From: JAUIET01 sp039111475
Lineage (GTDB): Bacteria; Pseudomonadota; Gammaproteobacteria; Pseudomonadales; JAUIET01
Direction of reading: 5' to 3'
DNA: 64,000 nt
NCBI GenBank assembly: GCA_039111475.1
Contig: JBCCIP010000004.1
Location: 124,001 to 188,000 of the forward strand
Shown piece by piece: positions 50,556 to 60,457 of this stretch. A program made the position numbers and the translations under genes. The notes beneath the pieces were generated by a model. The model had not been told where the DNA came from, ran no database searches, and worked only from the letters and a program-made list of their open reading frames with translations. Each line of letters opens with the position of its first letter. The first letter of the stretch is position 1.

Positions 50556-52676
50556 TCAAAACAACAACTCCAAAGAACCCCGAATGACCAGCGGTTGTTC
50601 CGGATTCAGTGCGAGCGGTGACCCTCCCTTGAAATATTCTTCGTCCGCAACGTTTAACGCGCTCAATCGGTAAACCAATTCTCCACCGCTGTTTATCGTT
50701 TGAACGTATTTGGCGCCAAGATCAATGCGTAGATACGAGTCAAGATCGTAGCTGTTCAAGTCATCCACCGGCCGAGCAGATTCGTAAAACAGACTGGCCT
50801 GCAGCGACAAACCCGCGAGCGTGCCACTTAGAAATTCGTATTCGCCGGTCATTGCCAGAGACACATCCGAGACGCCGAAGGGCGTGTTGCCTATGATCAA
50901 CGGGTTGTCATCCTCTGTGAATTCAGCGTCGAGAAACGTACCGGAGCCCGTCAGTGTAATATTGTCCGTCAACAATCCAGCGATGGAAAACTCCAGTCCC
51001 TCATGCTCCTGTGTACCGCGTTGATCGATGGTGTTTGTAGCCTGGTTTTGGAATGGGGCGTCTTTCCTTTCGATAGAGAACGCAGCACCTGTGAACAATA
51101 ATTTCCCTTCATACGCCTCCCACTTTAATCCTGCTTCCCATTGCGCGCCTAGCGTTGGATCAAGTAATTCGCCGTCATTCTCGAAGCCGCCGCTCACCGG
51201 AGCGTTGGGTTCGAAGCTCTCACTGTATGACAGATAAAATGACAAGTGAGGATTGAGCAAGTACAAACCGCCCAGTCGTGGCGTAAAGTGATCATTTGTC
51301 TCTCCAGTTATTCTGGAGGGTATACCAAACGGCGTAAATTCAGATTCGAAGCTGTCTAGCCGACCTCCGACCAGGAAGCGCCAATGCTCCCCAATGGAGA
51401 TTACGTCATGAAAACTAATGCCCTCTCGATCGTCGTTGCCCAGGTTTTTCTCAGCGCGTACTTGAATATTCGGGTTCGCAATAATACTGGGAGTGAGAAC
51501 GTTTGTTGCGAAGACCACATTTTCCGCGGTTTCATTGTTGTCTGTTTTAGTGTCTGTTTTATCGATGCCAATCATCAATTGATGCTCTATCACACCAGTT
51601 CTAAAATCGGCCATGAAGTCGACGAAATAGGTTTCATAATCGCGCCGATTGATTCGCCGACGTGCGCGTATATTGGCATCACCTGCCGCGCTGGGCACTC
51701 CCCTTAGCTGATTATCAAAGCGGTCACGGACGTAATCCTGAAAACTGTAGCCGGCGCGAATACGTATACCTTCTGTGAATGCGTGATTAAACTCAATAAA
51801 ATAGTTAGAAACTTCCGAATTATAGTGCGACCAGGGCTGGTTGTAGATCAAGTCATAGTCAACGGCAGCAAAGTCACCCTCGAGGCTGACAACGCCAATA
51901 TCCTGCGGCCGATCGTCCGACGTGTAATCATAGTTAAAACGAATCGTGCTGTTCTCTGACAAGTCCCAATCGAGCGCAAATGCACCAATCTTGCGCTCTG
52001 TGTCAAAATCCGAGCTGTCGATAAATTCACGAAAGGAATTTGATGACTCATAAGCGCCATTGATTCGATAACGGATTCGTTCATCCCTGGTGATGTTTCC
52101 ACTGTGGTCGACGGCTGCGTGATAGAAATCATAGCTACCCATGGTGCCTTTAATGGATGTGCTCGACTTCGCTGACGGTCGTTTCGGAATCATGTTGATC
52201 AGACCACCGGGCGCCATGGTGCCGTACAGCACGGAAGATGGGCCTTTGAGCACTTCCACTCGATCCAATACTTCTGTGGGCACCGAGGCCAAATGAAAAA
52301 ACACCCGCCCATCACGAAGATAGTTGCTGCCATTGCTCAGATCGAAGCCCCTGATTTTGTATGACGAGTAAGCGCCCAAAAAATTATTCGACTTCTGCAC
52401 ACTGGAATCGTTTTGCAGAATCTGATCAAAGCGGAAGGCCTGCTGGTCAGCGATTAGATCGGAATTGATGACGAATACCGATTGCGGTGTCTCGATGTTG
52501 GCTAGATCAATTCGTGAAGCTGTGCTCGCGTTTTTGTCGTAGTAACTTCGCTGGCCAACGACTTCCACCTGTTCCAGAGTCAGCGTGTCATCCTTGCTTG
52601 CGCCTAAGGCGGTATGAACTTGGCTCAACGACAGAACAATGGAGAGGAAGGGTAACGAAGCGCTTTTTAGATTCAT
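50556..52676 (-). CDS. TonB-dependent siderophore receptor
   Basis: 706 residues. Signal peptide to about 26 (HTALGA), TonB-box-like LTLEQVEVVGQR, plug with SYKIRGFDLSNGSNYLRDGR, DRVEVLKGPSSVLYGTMAPG and INMIPKRPS, then a barrel ending in IRGSLELLF. The plug signature is that of FhuA/FpvA-like ferric-siderophore receptors. A perfect Fur palindrome lies 25 bp upstream of the start, so it should be strongly iron-repressed. The adjacent PepSY protein is the likely partner. Confidence 0.94.
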   Translation of the reverse strand: MNLKSASLPFLSIVLSLSQVHTALGASKDDTLTLEQVEVVGQRSYYDKNASTASRIDLANIETPQSVFVINSDLIADQQAFRFDQILQNDSSVQKSNNFLGAYSSYKIRGFDLSNGSNYLRDGRVFFHLASVPTEVLDRVEVLKGPSSVLYGTMAPGGLINMIPKRPSAKSSTSIKGTMGSYDFYHAAVDHSGNITRDERIRYRINGAYESSNSFREFIDSSDFDTERKIGAFALDWDLSENSTIRFNYDYTSDDRPQDIGVVSLEGDFAAVDYDLIYNQPWSHYNSEVSNYFIEFNHAFTEGIRIRAGYSFQDYVRDRFDNQLRGVPSAAGDANIRARRRINRRDYETYFVDFMADFRTGVIEHQLMIGIDKTDTKTDNNETAENVVFATNVLTPSIIANPNIQVRAEKNLGNDDREGISFHDVISIGEHWRFLVGGRLDSFESEFTPFGIPSRITGETNDHFTPRLGGLYLLNPHLSFYLSYSESFEPNAPVSGGFENDGELLDPTLGAQWEAGLKWEAYEGKLLFTGAAFSIERKDAPFQNQATNTIDQRGTQEHEGLEFSIAGLLTDNITLTGSGTFLDAEFTEDDNPLIIGNTPFGVSDVSLAMTGEYEFLSGTLAGLSLQASLFYESARPVDDLNSYDLDSYLRIDLGAKYVQTINSGGELVYRLSALNVADEEYFKGGSPLALNPEQPLVIRGSLELLF

Positions 52677-52700
52677 GGTATCAATTCATAAAATTCATGC

Positions 52701-52721
52701 AAATGATAATCATTATCATTT
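52701..52721. promoter_or_regulatory. Perfect Fur box before the siderophore receptor
   Basis: AAATGATAAT and ATTATCATTT are perfect 10-bp arms around a central C. It contains the Fur consensus core AATGATAATCATTATC. Confidence 0.93.
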
Positions 52722-52849
52722 AATTGTCAAGCTACCTTTGGGTGATGGGTGTTTTAGTTGATGAAATTAATTATCAATTGACATTAATTTGCATTTGTAG
52801 TTACTCTCCGCAGCCGTCTGATTTCAGTTACTGATGCGTTCTACACTCA

Positions 52850-55108
52850 ATGATGTCAATTGACCCATACCCACTGCGGTTTCTATTCTTCCTTCTGCTG
52901 GCTCAGCCACTTCAGGCACAATTGCCGGAAAAGGAGGGCGTCGCGCGTGCAGCGCAATTCCAATTGGAGGAGATAAAGGTCATTGGTGAGCGGATTGAGC
53001 GCGGATTACAAGATACGGTGTCGTCAGTTGGCGTTTTGACTCAAGAACAAATCAGCGAGTCGGCGCTGTACGACATTCAGCAGGCCTATACCAGACTGGC
53101 GAACGTCAACAGCTCGTTTGCCGATCGCGGTTTTACGATTCGTGGTATCAACTACAACAGCGTGAGCGGCGGAGGCAATGGCGGGCTGGCCAGTATGCAC
53201 ATTGATGGTGCGGTGATCTCCAGACGCGCACTTACTGTGGGTCAAAGCACACTCTGGGATATGCAGCAAATTGAGATTTTTCGTGGGCCGCAATCTACCA
53301 ATCAGGGCCGAAACTCGCTCGCAGGTGCGGTCTTTATGAGAAGCACAAACCCTGGCGACGAAACCAACGGGCGCTATCGATTAATGCTTGGGAACCATGG
53401 AACGCAAGTGTACTCAGCGGCGGCCTCTGTTCCGTTGATTAAGGATGAGCTAGCGCTTCGATTAGCCGTGGACAAGCAGTTGACAGACGGGTTTGTCAGC
53501 AATGGATTTCGCATGGACGCGGAAGACGCAAAATCAGACGGCCTTATCGCGCGAAGCAAGATAGCCTATGAACCTGCGTGGGCCAAGGGTCTTTCAATGC
53601 AGCTGACGCTGAGCTATGCCGACTCAGAAACACATGTGGACTTTGTGTCACCCACGGACCAGATGGGGGAAGCGATCAACGTGTTTGATCGTCAGAATTT
53701 CGCCAATATTGATGGCTATGATCGGATAGAGCAAACCATGTTCATTCTCGAATTGGATTATGATCTTGCTGATCACTGGAATATCGTCAGCCTAAGCTCG
53801 TTCAGTGGTAGTGAATTTTCCCGGGTGGATGACGCTGATTCGCAGGCAACTGGCGGTGCGGCGTCGCGGCAACGTGGCGATGACACAGATATTGTCACGC
53901 AGGAGATTCGCGCGAGCTTTCAATCTGATCAACTCAGAGGAAATCTGGGTGCCTATTACTACGATGAGAAACGACAGGAACGCATTGACGATCTTCTGGC
54001 CGAAGATGTACGCAGTAGTATCCAGCAAGTTTTCGCACCACCGCTGGGTGCCGAGCTGGCCGCGCTGTATGACGACCCATTTTTCTTTTCAAGGCTAGGA
54101 ACACGCAGTGTTGAAATAGAGAATATCGCCGTGTTCGGAAACGTTGAATACGATCTTAGCGAGTTCATCACTTTGTTCGGTGGTTTCCGATTCGACAGTG
54201 AAGAAATACGCAACACGGCGCAAGAGGTTAGAGGTCTGGGCTCAGCGTTGCCTGCCCCAGAGCTTCAATCCGCGCCGCTGGCCGTACTCAGTGGTGTGGT
54301 TAATGGATTGATCGAAGAGGCGGTAGAGCTTGAGTCTCTGGACTACGAAGCCGATTACGACGCGTTCCTGCCAAAAGCAGGCGCTACGTTGCATTGGTCC
54401 AACGACCTATCCACCAGCGTTTCAATTCAAAGAGCATACCGCGCTGGAGGCGCGGGAACATCCGCTAGAGGTAATTTTTTCTATGATCCGGAGTACACAA
54501 CTAACTATGAGTTGTCGCTGCGCTCATTGTGGTTTGATCGTCGATTCACCTTCAATGCCAATCTCTTCTATGTGGATTGGACCGATCAGCAAGTTCAGGT
54601 TGTAGAACCAGAACTGCAGCTGGATTTCTTTATTATCAACGCCGGTAAATCCAATGTTTCGGGCTTTGAAATAGACACATCCTGGCGGCCTTCGCCCCGT
54701 ATCGATGTCTTCGCAAACGCAGGCTACGTGAAAACGGAATTCACGGAATTTCCAGCCGACGAGCAGCTTGGTGCAGCAGATCTGTCGGGCAATGAGTTTA
54801 TAGCCGCGCCTAGAAAAACCGCTGCGGCGGGAATTAATGTGCAGCTGTCATCATCGCTTCGCGGGCAATTGGATATTAACTATCAGAGCCGCGCTTACAG
54901 TAATATTGAAAATACCTTCGCAAACAGTGCGCGAACCTTGGTAAACGGAAAGCTGACCTATCAGTTTTCAGAAAGCCTTGAGCTCGCATTGATTGCGCGC
55001 AATCTGTTCGACAAGGACTATATTAGTCTCAACGGTTTGGCTTTTGGTCCTGTGGTTTGGGCTGGCGCACCGCGCAGTGTTGGTGTTCAGCTTCAGGGTC
55101 GATTCTAG
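52850..55108 (+). CDS. TonB-dependent receptor
   Basis: 752 residues (ATG at 52850 or the next ATG at 52853). Signal peptide LRFLFFLLLAQPLQAQ, plug with FTIRGINYNS, MQQIEIFRGPQSTNQGRNSL and AGAVFMRSTNP, barrel ending in VGVQLQGRF. There is no STN domain. It belongs to the same subfamily as the receptors at 35688 and 41618 (AYRAGG, DWTDQQVQVVEPE, VFANAGYVKTEFTEFP). Its 3' end overlaps the alkaline phosphatase stop by 4 bp on the other strand. No good Fur box was found upstream; an AT-rich stretch near 52760-52785 is only vaguely similar. Ligand unknown. Confidence 0.92.
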   Translation: MMSIDPYPLRFLFFLLLAQPLQAQLPEKEGVARAAQFQLEEIKVIGERIERGLQDTVSSVGVLTQEQISESALYDIQQAYTRLANVNSSFADRGFTIRGINYNSVSGGGNGGLASMHIDGAVISRRALTVGQSTLWDMQQIEIFRGPQSTNQGRNSLAGAVFMRSTNPGDETNGRYRLMLGNHGTQVYSAAASVPLIKDELALRLAVDKQLTDGFVSNGFRMDAEDAKSDGLIARSKIAYEPAWAKGLSMQLTLSYADSETHVDFVSPTDQMGEAINVFDRQNFANIDGYDRIEQTMFILELDYDLADHWNIVSLSSFSGSEFSRVDDADSQATGGAASRQRGDDTDIVTQEIRASFQSDQLRGNLGAYYYDEKRQERIDDLLAEDVRSSIQQVFAPPLGAELAALYDDPFFFSRLGTRSVEIENIAVFGNVEYDLSEFITLFGGFRFDSEEIRNTAQEVRGLGSALPAPELQSAPLAVLSGVVNGLIEEAVELESLDYEADYDAFLPKAGATLHWSNDLSTSVSIQRAYRAGGAGTSARGNFFYDPEYTTNYELSLRSLWFDRRFTFNANLFYVDWTDQQVQVVEPELQLDFFIINAGKSNVSGFEIDTSWRPSPRIDVFANAGYVKTEFTEFPADEQLGAADLSGNEFIAAPRKTAAAGINVQLSSSLRGQLDINYQSRAYSNIENTFANSARTLVNGKLTYQFSESLELALIARNLFDKDYISLNGLAFGPVVWAGAPRSVGVQLQGRF

Positions 55109-56523
55109 TTCGCGGGTAACGCCAGGTAATCACGCACAATCTGATGGATTTGTGGTTGCTGTATGTACCCGGGAATTCGTTGCTTACCGGGTGTATTGGC
55201 AAACAGCGGCACATTCGCGCCCGTGTGTTCTGCCATGAAAAAGTTGGTCGTTGCGTAGTTTACGGCCAGGTAATGGCCGGCTGGTGTTCGGATACGTGCA
55301 AGCTTTCCCGGTGTATGTGCCGCAATCGGATAGTCCGAGAACATACTCTCAAAAGACACCAACTGCGCGGCTTGCGAGTGGTCTGCCGTGACAATAATCA
55401 GCGTATGGGCTTGTTGCTCGGCATAATCGAGCGCGGTTTGTAATGCTTCTTCAAGCTGCTGCACTTCCCCTATAGAACCGCAGGGCTTGCGTTCGTGAGA
55501 TTGCTTGTCTATTGACGCAGACTCAATCATCAAAAAAAAGCCGCGCGCATTATTGTGCGAAAGCTGTGAAATTGCCCTGCGTGTCATGGTGTTCAGGCTT
55601 GGAACCGACGCGAATTCCGGGTTTGGTACGCATTCCATAGGCTCGGGCAACGTCACATCACCTAATAAATGATGGATTCGGTTTAGCAAACTCGGGCTGG
55701 GAGATTCCGCTTCACGGCCATCTTCGCCTTGCAAACGAACCGGCATGGTGCCTGGCGAAAACAAGCCAAGAAGCGGCTGCTCCAGGCTTGCTGTTGCCAA
55801 TTCCTCTGCGCTGGTGACGAGTTGAAAGCCATTGCTCGCTGCAAGCTCGCTAACGCTGCTAAGTCCGTTCTCGGTTGCGTGATCAAAGTGTTCGCTGCCT
55901 CCGCCCAAAACAACATCTACCTGGGATTCAGCAATTTGTTCTGCAATAGAACCTAATCCACCATTGGCCTTCATATGCTGCTGACAATCGCCCAAACGTA
56001 TACCATAAAATTCAACGGCCTCCATCAGGGTGGGATTTTCACAAAGGCGAAAATTAATTTTTGCGACAAAAGCGGCCGGTGTGGCATCCGTGACACTGCT
56101 GGTGGTGACCAGTCCAGTTCGAAGCCCGGCGGCTTCCGCCTCGTCAATAATCGATTTTATTGGTTTGCCATCGCCCGCCGTGGTGGCTATGCGTGCGCGA
56201 CTGGTTACCACGCCGGTGGCCATACTGGTCGCAGTATTGGCAGAATCGGCAACAAAGACTGGCCTCGGCGACTTTTCGTCAGTGACGGTGAGAATTTGTG
56301 CTACGCCGCGCATAGGCATGCGGTCTAGTACCAATTTGCCCTCGGGTCCTTTTAGATAATTGCGCGCAATGGTGAGTTGATGATCATCCATGCCATCCCC
56401 AATAATCAGAATCACATTGCGGGGCTTTGGCGATTCGCCTGCGCTGACCGTCAGCGCGCCAAAAAGCATCACACAACAGGCAAACAGGTTGAGTATGCGC
56501 ACTGAAGAGCAATATCGAATCAT
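55105..56523 (-). CDS. Alkaline phosphatase (PhoA superfamily)
   Basis: 472 residues. Signal peptide to about 29 (LFGALTVSAG), possibly with lipid modification at a cysteine in LFACCVML. Metal-binding Asp43 in IIGDGMDD, nucleophile Ser94 in ADSANTATSMATG, and metal ligands in VVLGGGSEHFD, MIESASIDKQSHE and VTADHSQ. It hydrolyses phosphate monoesters in the periplasm. Convergent with a TonB receptor. It may release phosphate from an organic ligand or serve phosphate supply; no Pho box was recognised. Confidence 0.92.
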   Translation of the reverse strand: MIRYCSSVRILNLFACCVMLFGALTVSAGESPKPRNVILIIGDGMDDHQLTIARNYLKGPEGKLVLDRMPMRGVAQILTVTDEKSPRPVFVADSANTATSMATGVVTSRARIATTAGDGKPIKSIIDEAEAAGLRTGLVTTSSVTDATPAAFVAKINFRLCENPTLMEAVEFYGIRLGDCQQHMKANGGLGSIAEQIAESQVDVVLGGGSEHFDHATENGLSSVSELAASNGFQLVTSAEELATASLEQPLLGLFSPGTMPVRLQGEDGREAESPSPSLLNRIHHLLGDVTLPEPMECVPNPEFASVPSLNTMTRRAISQLSHNNARGFFLMIESASIDKQSHERKPCGSIGEVQQLEEALQTALDYAEQQAHTLIIVTADHSQAAQLVSFESMFSDYPIAAHTPGKLARIRTPAGHYLAVNYATTNFFMAEHTGANVPLFANTPGKQRIPGYIQQPQIHQIVRDYLALPAN

Positions 56524-56680
56524 GAGTCAAATACCAATGCTGTGAGTGAGCGGAAGATATGGCATTGTAATAGATACTAATTAGCGGGACCCATCACTTC
56601 CTGAAAACAGGCCATTGTCCTGAATTCATAAGTCGCGGAGCAGCGAGAGCAGGATCTAATCAGCGCTGTGCAGGCAATCA

Positions 56681-58846
56681 TTAGAAGGTGTATTGGATAC
56701 CCACCGACGCTGTTCGAGGTTTGTTGGGACGGGCGCCTTCTGGCTGCCTCGATACGATGTCTTGCTCATCAAATAGATTTTCGAGCTTAAAGAACACCAC
56801 TGCGTTGTCTCTGAGTGAGTAGCGACTAATAAGATCGGTGAGTATCAGGTCATCAGTACGATTAAAAGGATTGCTGTCATCATTGCAGCCAATCCGCACG
56901 CAGGTTTCATCAATGTATTTTATCACTAGGTAGTTATTCCAGTTGAAATTCGTTTCGAATCCCACTCTAACACTGTAAGCGTGTTCTGGTACGGAAGCAA
57001 GTTGATCGCCGTTCTCGAAACCTTCGGCTGGATTATCTTCACTGACAGTTGCGTCAGTGTACGTGTAGGTGAAATCAACGGGGATCGTGACGTCGAATAG
57101 TTCTAACACGGTGCTTGCCTGCACTTCCAGACCCTGGATTACGGCGTCTCCGGTGGTGAACGACCCCGTTGTCTGGCCATTGCTACAAGGATTGGCGTCA
57201 GAGCAGTTTTCGCTCTTGTTACTAAAGTCGCTTCGAAAGGCAATCGCCTCGAAGAACAGACGACTTTGGTAACGTATGCCGCCTTCCCAGTTTGTGCTGG
57301 TCTCTGGGTCCTCAAACGCTTGCGCACCGCCACCCAATGGCGAGAAGCCGCGATGAATGCCAGCTAGAATCTGCCACTTTTCGCTGAGAGCATAAGTGAA
57401 CGACGCACCGGGGAGTAATTCGCTTGAGTTATTGCTGCGTTGAAGTGGTTCATCACTGCGATCATCTCTGGCAAATTGGCGCCGGCTACTTTCAACCTCT
57501 TCATAACGTAAAGTCAGATTGAGGTTTAATCGCTCGTTGGGTGTCCAGTTGTCGACAAACCAAGCGGAGAGCGCCTCCGCCTCTTCGAGTCGATTGTTGC
57601 TGTCGGTCGCACCTTGAGCTTCAAAGAACACGAGTTCGCCGTCAATTTGATCGTATGTAAAGCCTGGTTGGTAGCGATCCATTTCATCGTCGTGAAAGCG
57701 CACTCCATAGGCCAGCGAGTGGTTGCCCCAACGTTGATCAATATTCAATTCGATGCCGCTGGAGTCAAATTCGCGGTTACGCGAGCGAAACTGCAAGTTG
57801 AAGGCATCTGCTGTGCCGTCAACCAGCGCCAGAGCAGCCTCATCACCGGCATTGGCCAGTTCGATCACCTGAAGTCCGCTCTCAAAACGAAACCAGTCGC
57901 GTTTGAAATCGTTTTTATACGCCAACACATTGAGTCTGGCGTTGTCATGAAGGTCGATTCCGTAACGCACACTATAACTTGAGTGACGGGTGTTCATCTC
58001 ATCGATCGTAGACAATCCGTAACGACGATTTGGAGACCGATCAAAGTCAACATCGCTTAGGCCAAGATAGGTTTCATCCGAGGTTTCTCGAGAATACTGG
58101 CCTTTAAGCAAAACCGAATGAGGCCCGTTTTCCCACGACATCTTTACCACATAGTCCTCGATATTGAATCCGCTGCCGCCGCCCCGATCGATGTCTTTGA
58201 AGCCGTCTGAGCGTCGTTGGGCCGTTTCTAACAGATAGCCAATGTGATTTTCCGTCCGACCACCAATGCTGGCGAGCAGATCGGCCTCGTCATTTTCGCC
58301 CGCGCGAATCTCGAGGTTGCCACCGAATGCCTCCGGGATGGGGGTAGACACAATATTCACAACACCGCCAGTGGTTTGAGGGCCATAGCGCAGCAGCGGC
58401 GCACCCTTGAGCACTTCAACAGTATTGGCTCGCAGCGTGGTTGGGAAATAATACGCTGCGGGATTGGAGTAGGGCGCGGGCGCGACCAATACACCGTCTT
58501 CCATGATTGTTATTTTGGACGATCTTTCAGAGGTTGCACCGCGAATGCCGATGTTGGGCCTTAGGCCATAGCCTTCCTCCTCGCGAATGTATACGCCCGG
58601 CACGGTTTTCAGCAGCTGGTTGATATCGTTCGCGATTTCAATGCTGATTTGCTCTGCGCTAATACGGGCGGCCGATCCTGGCAGAGCTTTTACTGCGTCG
58701 GCATCACCAACGATAAACACTTCTTCCAGAAACTTCGCATCCGACTGTGGTACCTCCGATTGTGCAAAAGCATTGCTACCGGCAGCAGCAAAAATGGCCG
58801 CTGCAAGGCCGAATAACGTCATAGATTCTCGTTTCCATGGTCGCAT
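56681..58846 (-). CDS. TonB-dependent receptor, FecA-like
   Basis: 721 residues from the ATG at 58846 (MRPWKRESMTLFGLAAAIFA), which has GGAG 6 bases upstream; the longer frame to 58942 overlaps the preceding gene and is rejected. Plug: DINQLLKTVPGVYIREEEGY, PNIGIRGATSERSSKITIME and VEVLKGAPLLRYGPQTTGG; barrel ends TASVGIQYTF. The plug resembles FecA-type Fe(III)-dicitrate receptors, without an STN domain. It follows the di-heme peroxidase gene by 55 bp on the same strand, so the two are probably one operon divergent from the imelysin genes. Confidence 0.9.
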   Translation of the reverse strand: MRPWKRESMTLFGLAAAIFAAAGSNAFAQSEVPQSDAKFLEEVFIVGDADAVKALPGSAARISAEQISIEIANDINQLLKTVPGVYIREEEGYGLRPNIGIRGATSERSSKITIMEDGVLVAPAPYSNPAAYYFPTTLRANTVEVLKGAPLLRYGPQTTGGVVNIVSTPIPEAFGGNLEIRAGENDEADLLASIGGRTENHIGYLLETAQRRSDGFKDIDRGGGSGFNIEDYVVKMSWENGPHSVLLKGQYSRETSDETYLGLSDVDFDRSPNRRYGLSTIDEMNTRHSSYSVRYGIDLHDNARLNVLAYKNDFKRDWFRFESGLQVIELANAGDEAALALVDGTADAFNLQFRSRNREFDSSGIELNIDQRWGNHSLAYGVRFHDDEMDRYQPGFTYDQIDGELVFFEAQGATDSNNRLEEAEALSAWFVDNWTPNERLNLNLTLRYEEVESSRRQFARDDRSDEPLQRSNNSSELLPGASFTYALSEKWQILAGIHRGFSPLGGGAQAFEDPETSTNWEGGIRYQSRLFFEAIAFRSDFSNKSENCSDANPCSNGQTTGSFTTGDAVIQGLEVQASTVLELFDVTIPVDFTYTYTDATVSEDNPAEGFENGDQLASVPEHAYSVRVGFETNFNWNNYLVIKYIDETCVRIGCNDDSNPFNRTDDLILTDLISRYSLRDNAVVFFKLENLFDEQDIVSRQPEGARPNKPRTASVGIQYTF

Positions 58847-58901
58847 TCTGATCTCCAAACAAAGGGTTTTGTTGCGATGACGGTATGGAGTACTGATCAT
58901 G

Positions 58902-60218
58902 TCAGTCACAGACAATCCCGTTTTCCTCAATAAGCGGCTCAAAACGTTCGTCGGTTAAGGTGCGCAAAAAACACACCATCGCCTCAACGTCATCCACTGT
59001 CATGCGTCGACCATCGAGTAGTTCTGTGAGTGCAAGATTTTCAGTATGCAAAGGATCGCGCCAAGCGGCGCCAGTTTCCGGATTTGTGGGAAATGCCGAG
59101 CCTTGGAAAAACTGGTCGTAAAACATGATCACGGTGGCTAGCTCGCGAAAAACCCCATTGTGCATGTAAGGGGGAGTGACGGCGACATTGCGCAGTGTCG
59201 GTGTTTTGTATTTCCCCAATTCGGCGTTTTGCTCTGTAACCGGAACAAGTGGGTTCTGAGCAAGGCCGGGGTCGACGAAATCAGGTGCAATGCCGTTCAA
59301 TGCACGAACGTTTTCGTTTACCGGCACGCCAATGTTGTGATACTCATAACCACTGAATGTCTCTTGATCATTACCTTGTGGTCGCAGTTGGTGGCAGGTG
59401 GCGCAGTTGGTAAACTGTTGCGAAAAGAACAGCGACCGACCACGCGCTGCTTTAGACAGCGGGTTGTATTCGAATTCTCCACGCAGGCTTTTATCGTATC
59501 TTGAGTCAAAGGTCGAAAACTCGGTGGTGCGCTCAAACGCCGCAATGCTATTGGCCATCGCGTCAAAGACCGCGTCAGCGTCGTCGAAAATGTTCTCCCC
59601 AAAGAAACTCTCAAATGTTGCCACATAATCGAGGTTTTCCCCGATTCGTTCAGCGACGGCGAGGGTGTCTGGCATGCCCATTTCGCTTGGATTCAGCGGC
59701 GGTCCTTTCGCCTGCTCGGCGAGAGTGTCCGCCCTACCGTCAAGAAAGAACCCGCCAATGTAGCCTTCGTAGTCGGGCTGTTGACTGTTAAAGCGCGCTC
59801 GACGGGCGAAAGTGAATTCCGGCGTGATACTCGCATAGGTACCGGTAGGCGCATTGCGATCACCCAGCGAAAAACCATCATCGCCTAGCGAGACCGCACT
59901 GACGTCGCCGTTTGCATTCAGCCTGTTATCGGTGAATGCTTGCCCGGGATTGTGGCAAGTAGCGCAGGCCACGGTTCGATTTGCGGAGAGATTTGTGTCG
60001 TTAAACAGACTTTCACCAAGGGCTACTTCATTCTCAAACACCATAGGTTCTGGTTCTGGTTCTGGTTCTGGGGGTGGTGGTTGATTCGAAGTGGGCGGCG
60101 CAGCGGCCGGAGCGGAGCCGCCGCCACCACCGCAGCTCATCAGGGCTATGCACATGGCCATGCAAAGTGCGGTGTGCGCTCCTTTGTCTTTGCATTTTGA
60201 GAGTGCCGCGATCGGCAT
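58902..60218 (-). CDS. Di-heme cytochrome c peroxidase family lipoprotein (MauG-like)
   Basis: 438 residues from the ATG at 60218, which has GGGGAC 4 bases upstream. Lipobox LMSC at about 26-29, then a Gly/Pro/Glu linker with an EP repeat (EPEPEPEP) encoded by four GGTTCT units on the plus strand. Two haem c sites: CATCH at 85-89 and CATCH in FTNCATCHQLRPQG. MauG/CcpA-type domain (VALGESLFNDTNLSANRTVA, YMHNGVFRELATVIMFYD). Such proteins reduce peroxide or oxidise metals or proteins in the periplasm. Next to a FecA-like receptor and divergent from imelysin, an iron-oxidation role is plausible. Confidence 0.92.
   Translation of the reverse strand: MPIAALSKCKDKGAHTALCMAMCIALMSCGGGGGSAPAAAPPTSNQPPPPEPEPEPEPMVFENEVALGESLFNDTNLSANRTVACATCHNPGQAFTDNRLNANGDVSAVSLGDDGFSLGDRNAPTGTYASITPEFTFARRARFNSQQPDYEGYIGGFFLDGRADTLAEQAKGPPLNPSEMGMPDTLAVAERIGENLDYVATFESFFGENIFDDADAVFDAMANSIAAFERTTEFSTFDSRYDKSLRGEFEYNPLSKAARGRSLFFSQQFTNCATCHQLRPQGNDQETFSGYEYHNIGVPVNENVRALNGIAPDFVDPGLAQNPLVPVTEQNAELGKYKTPTLRNVAVTPPYMHNGVFRELATVIMFYDQFFQGSAFPTNPETGAAWRDPLHTENLALTELLDGRRMTVDDVEAMVCFLRTLTDERFEPLIEENGIVCD
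60046..60069 (+). repeat. Four tandem GGTTCT units in the lipoprotein linker
   Basis: Read on the minus strand they encode Glu-Pro repeats of the linker between lipid anchor and haem domain. In-frame hexamers, so slippage would change linker length without a frameshift. Confidence 0.85.
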
Positions 60219-60364
60219 GCCTGTCCCCTTGATCCTGAAGAGAAGCGAGTTTGTGCGACGTTGAGCACGTTTGCTAAGCATACGTTTCAAGCGCGCATTC
60301 GAATCTATGATAAGCGCGAATAATATTAGATCTGAGCGCGCTAGTCGATATTATTAATGCGAAT

Positions 60365-60383
60365 AATTCTTGTTTTCATTATC
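60365..60383. promoter_or_regulatory. Fur-like box in the di-heme peroxidase/imelysin divergent promoter
   Basis: AATTCTTGTTTTCATTATC matches 12 of 19 Fur positions, with the right half complete. It lies 74 bp before the imelysin start and 146 bp before the di-heme peroxidase start. Confidence 0.55.
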
Positions 60384-60457
60384 AATTAGGCTTAAGCTCT
60401 CCCACCGAGTTATCAATTGCGCAGAAATGCCGAGACCGTTAGTAGGAGACTAAACAC

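Noticed and set aside
52755..52795. AT-rich stretch before the receptor at 52850 as a Fur box
   Set aside because: Only short matches to the 19-mer without a clear inverted repeat; not called.
60046..60069. Tandem GGTTCT units considered as CRISPR or regulatory repeats
   Set aside because: Only four 6-bp units without spacers, lying in frame inside a coding linker (Glu-Pro repeats).
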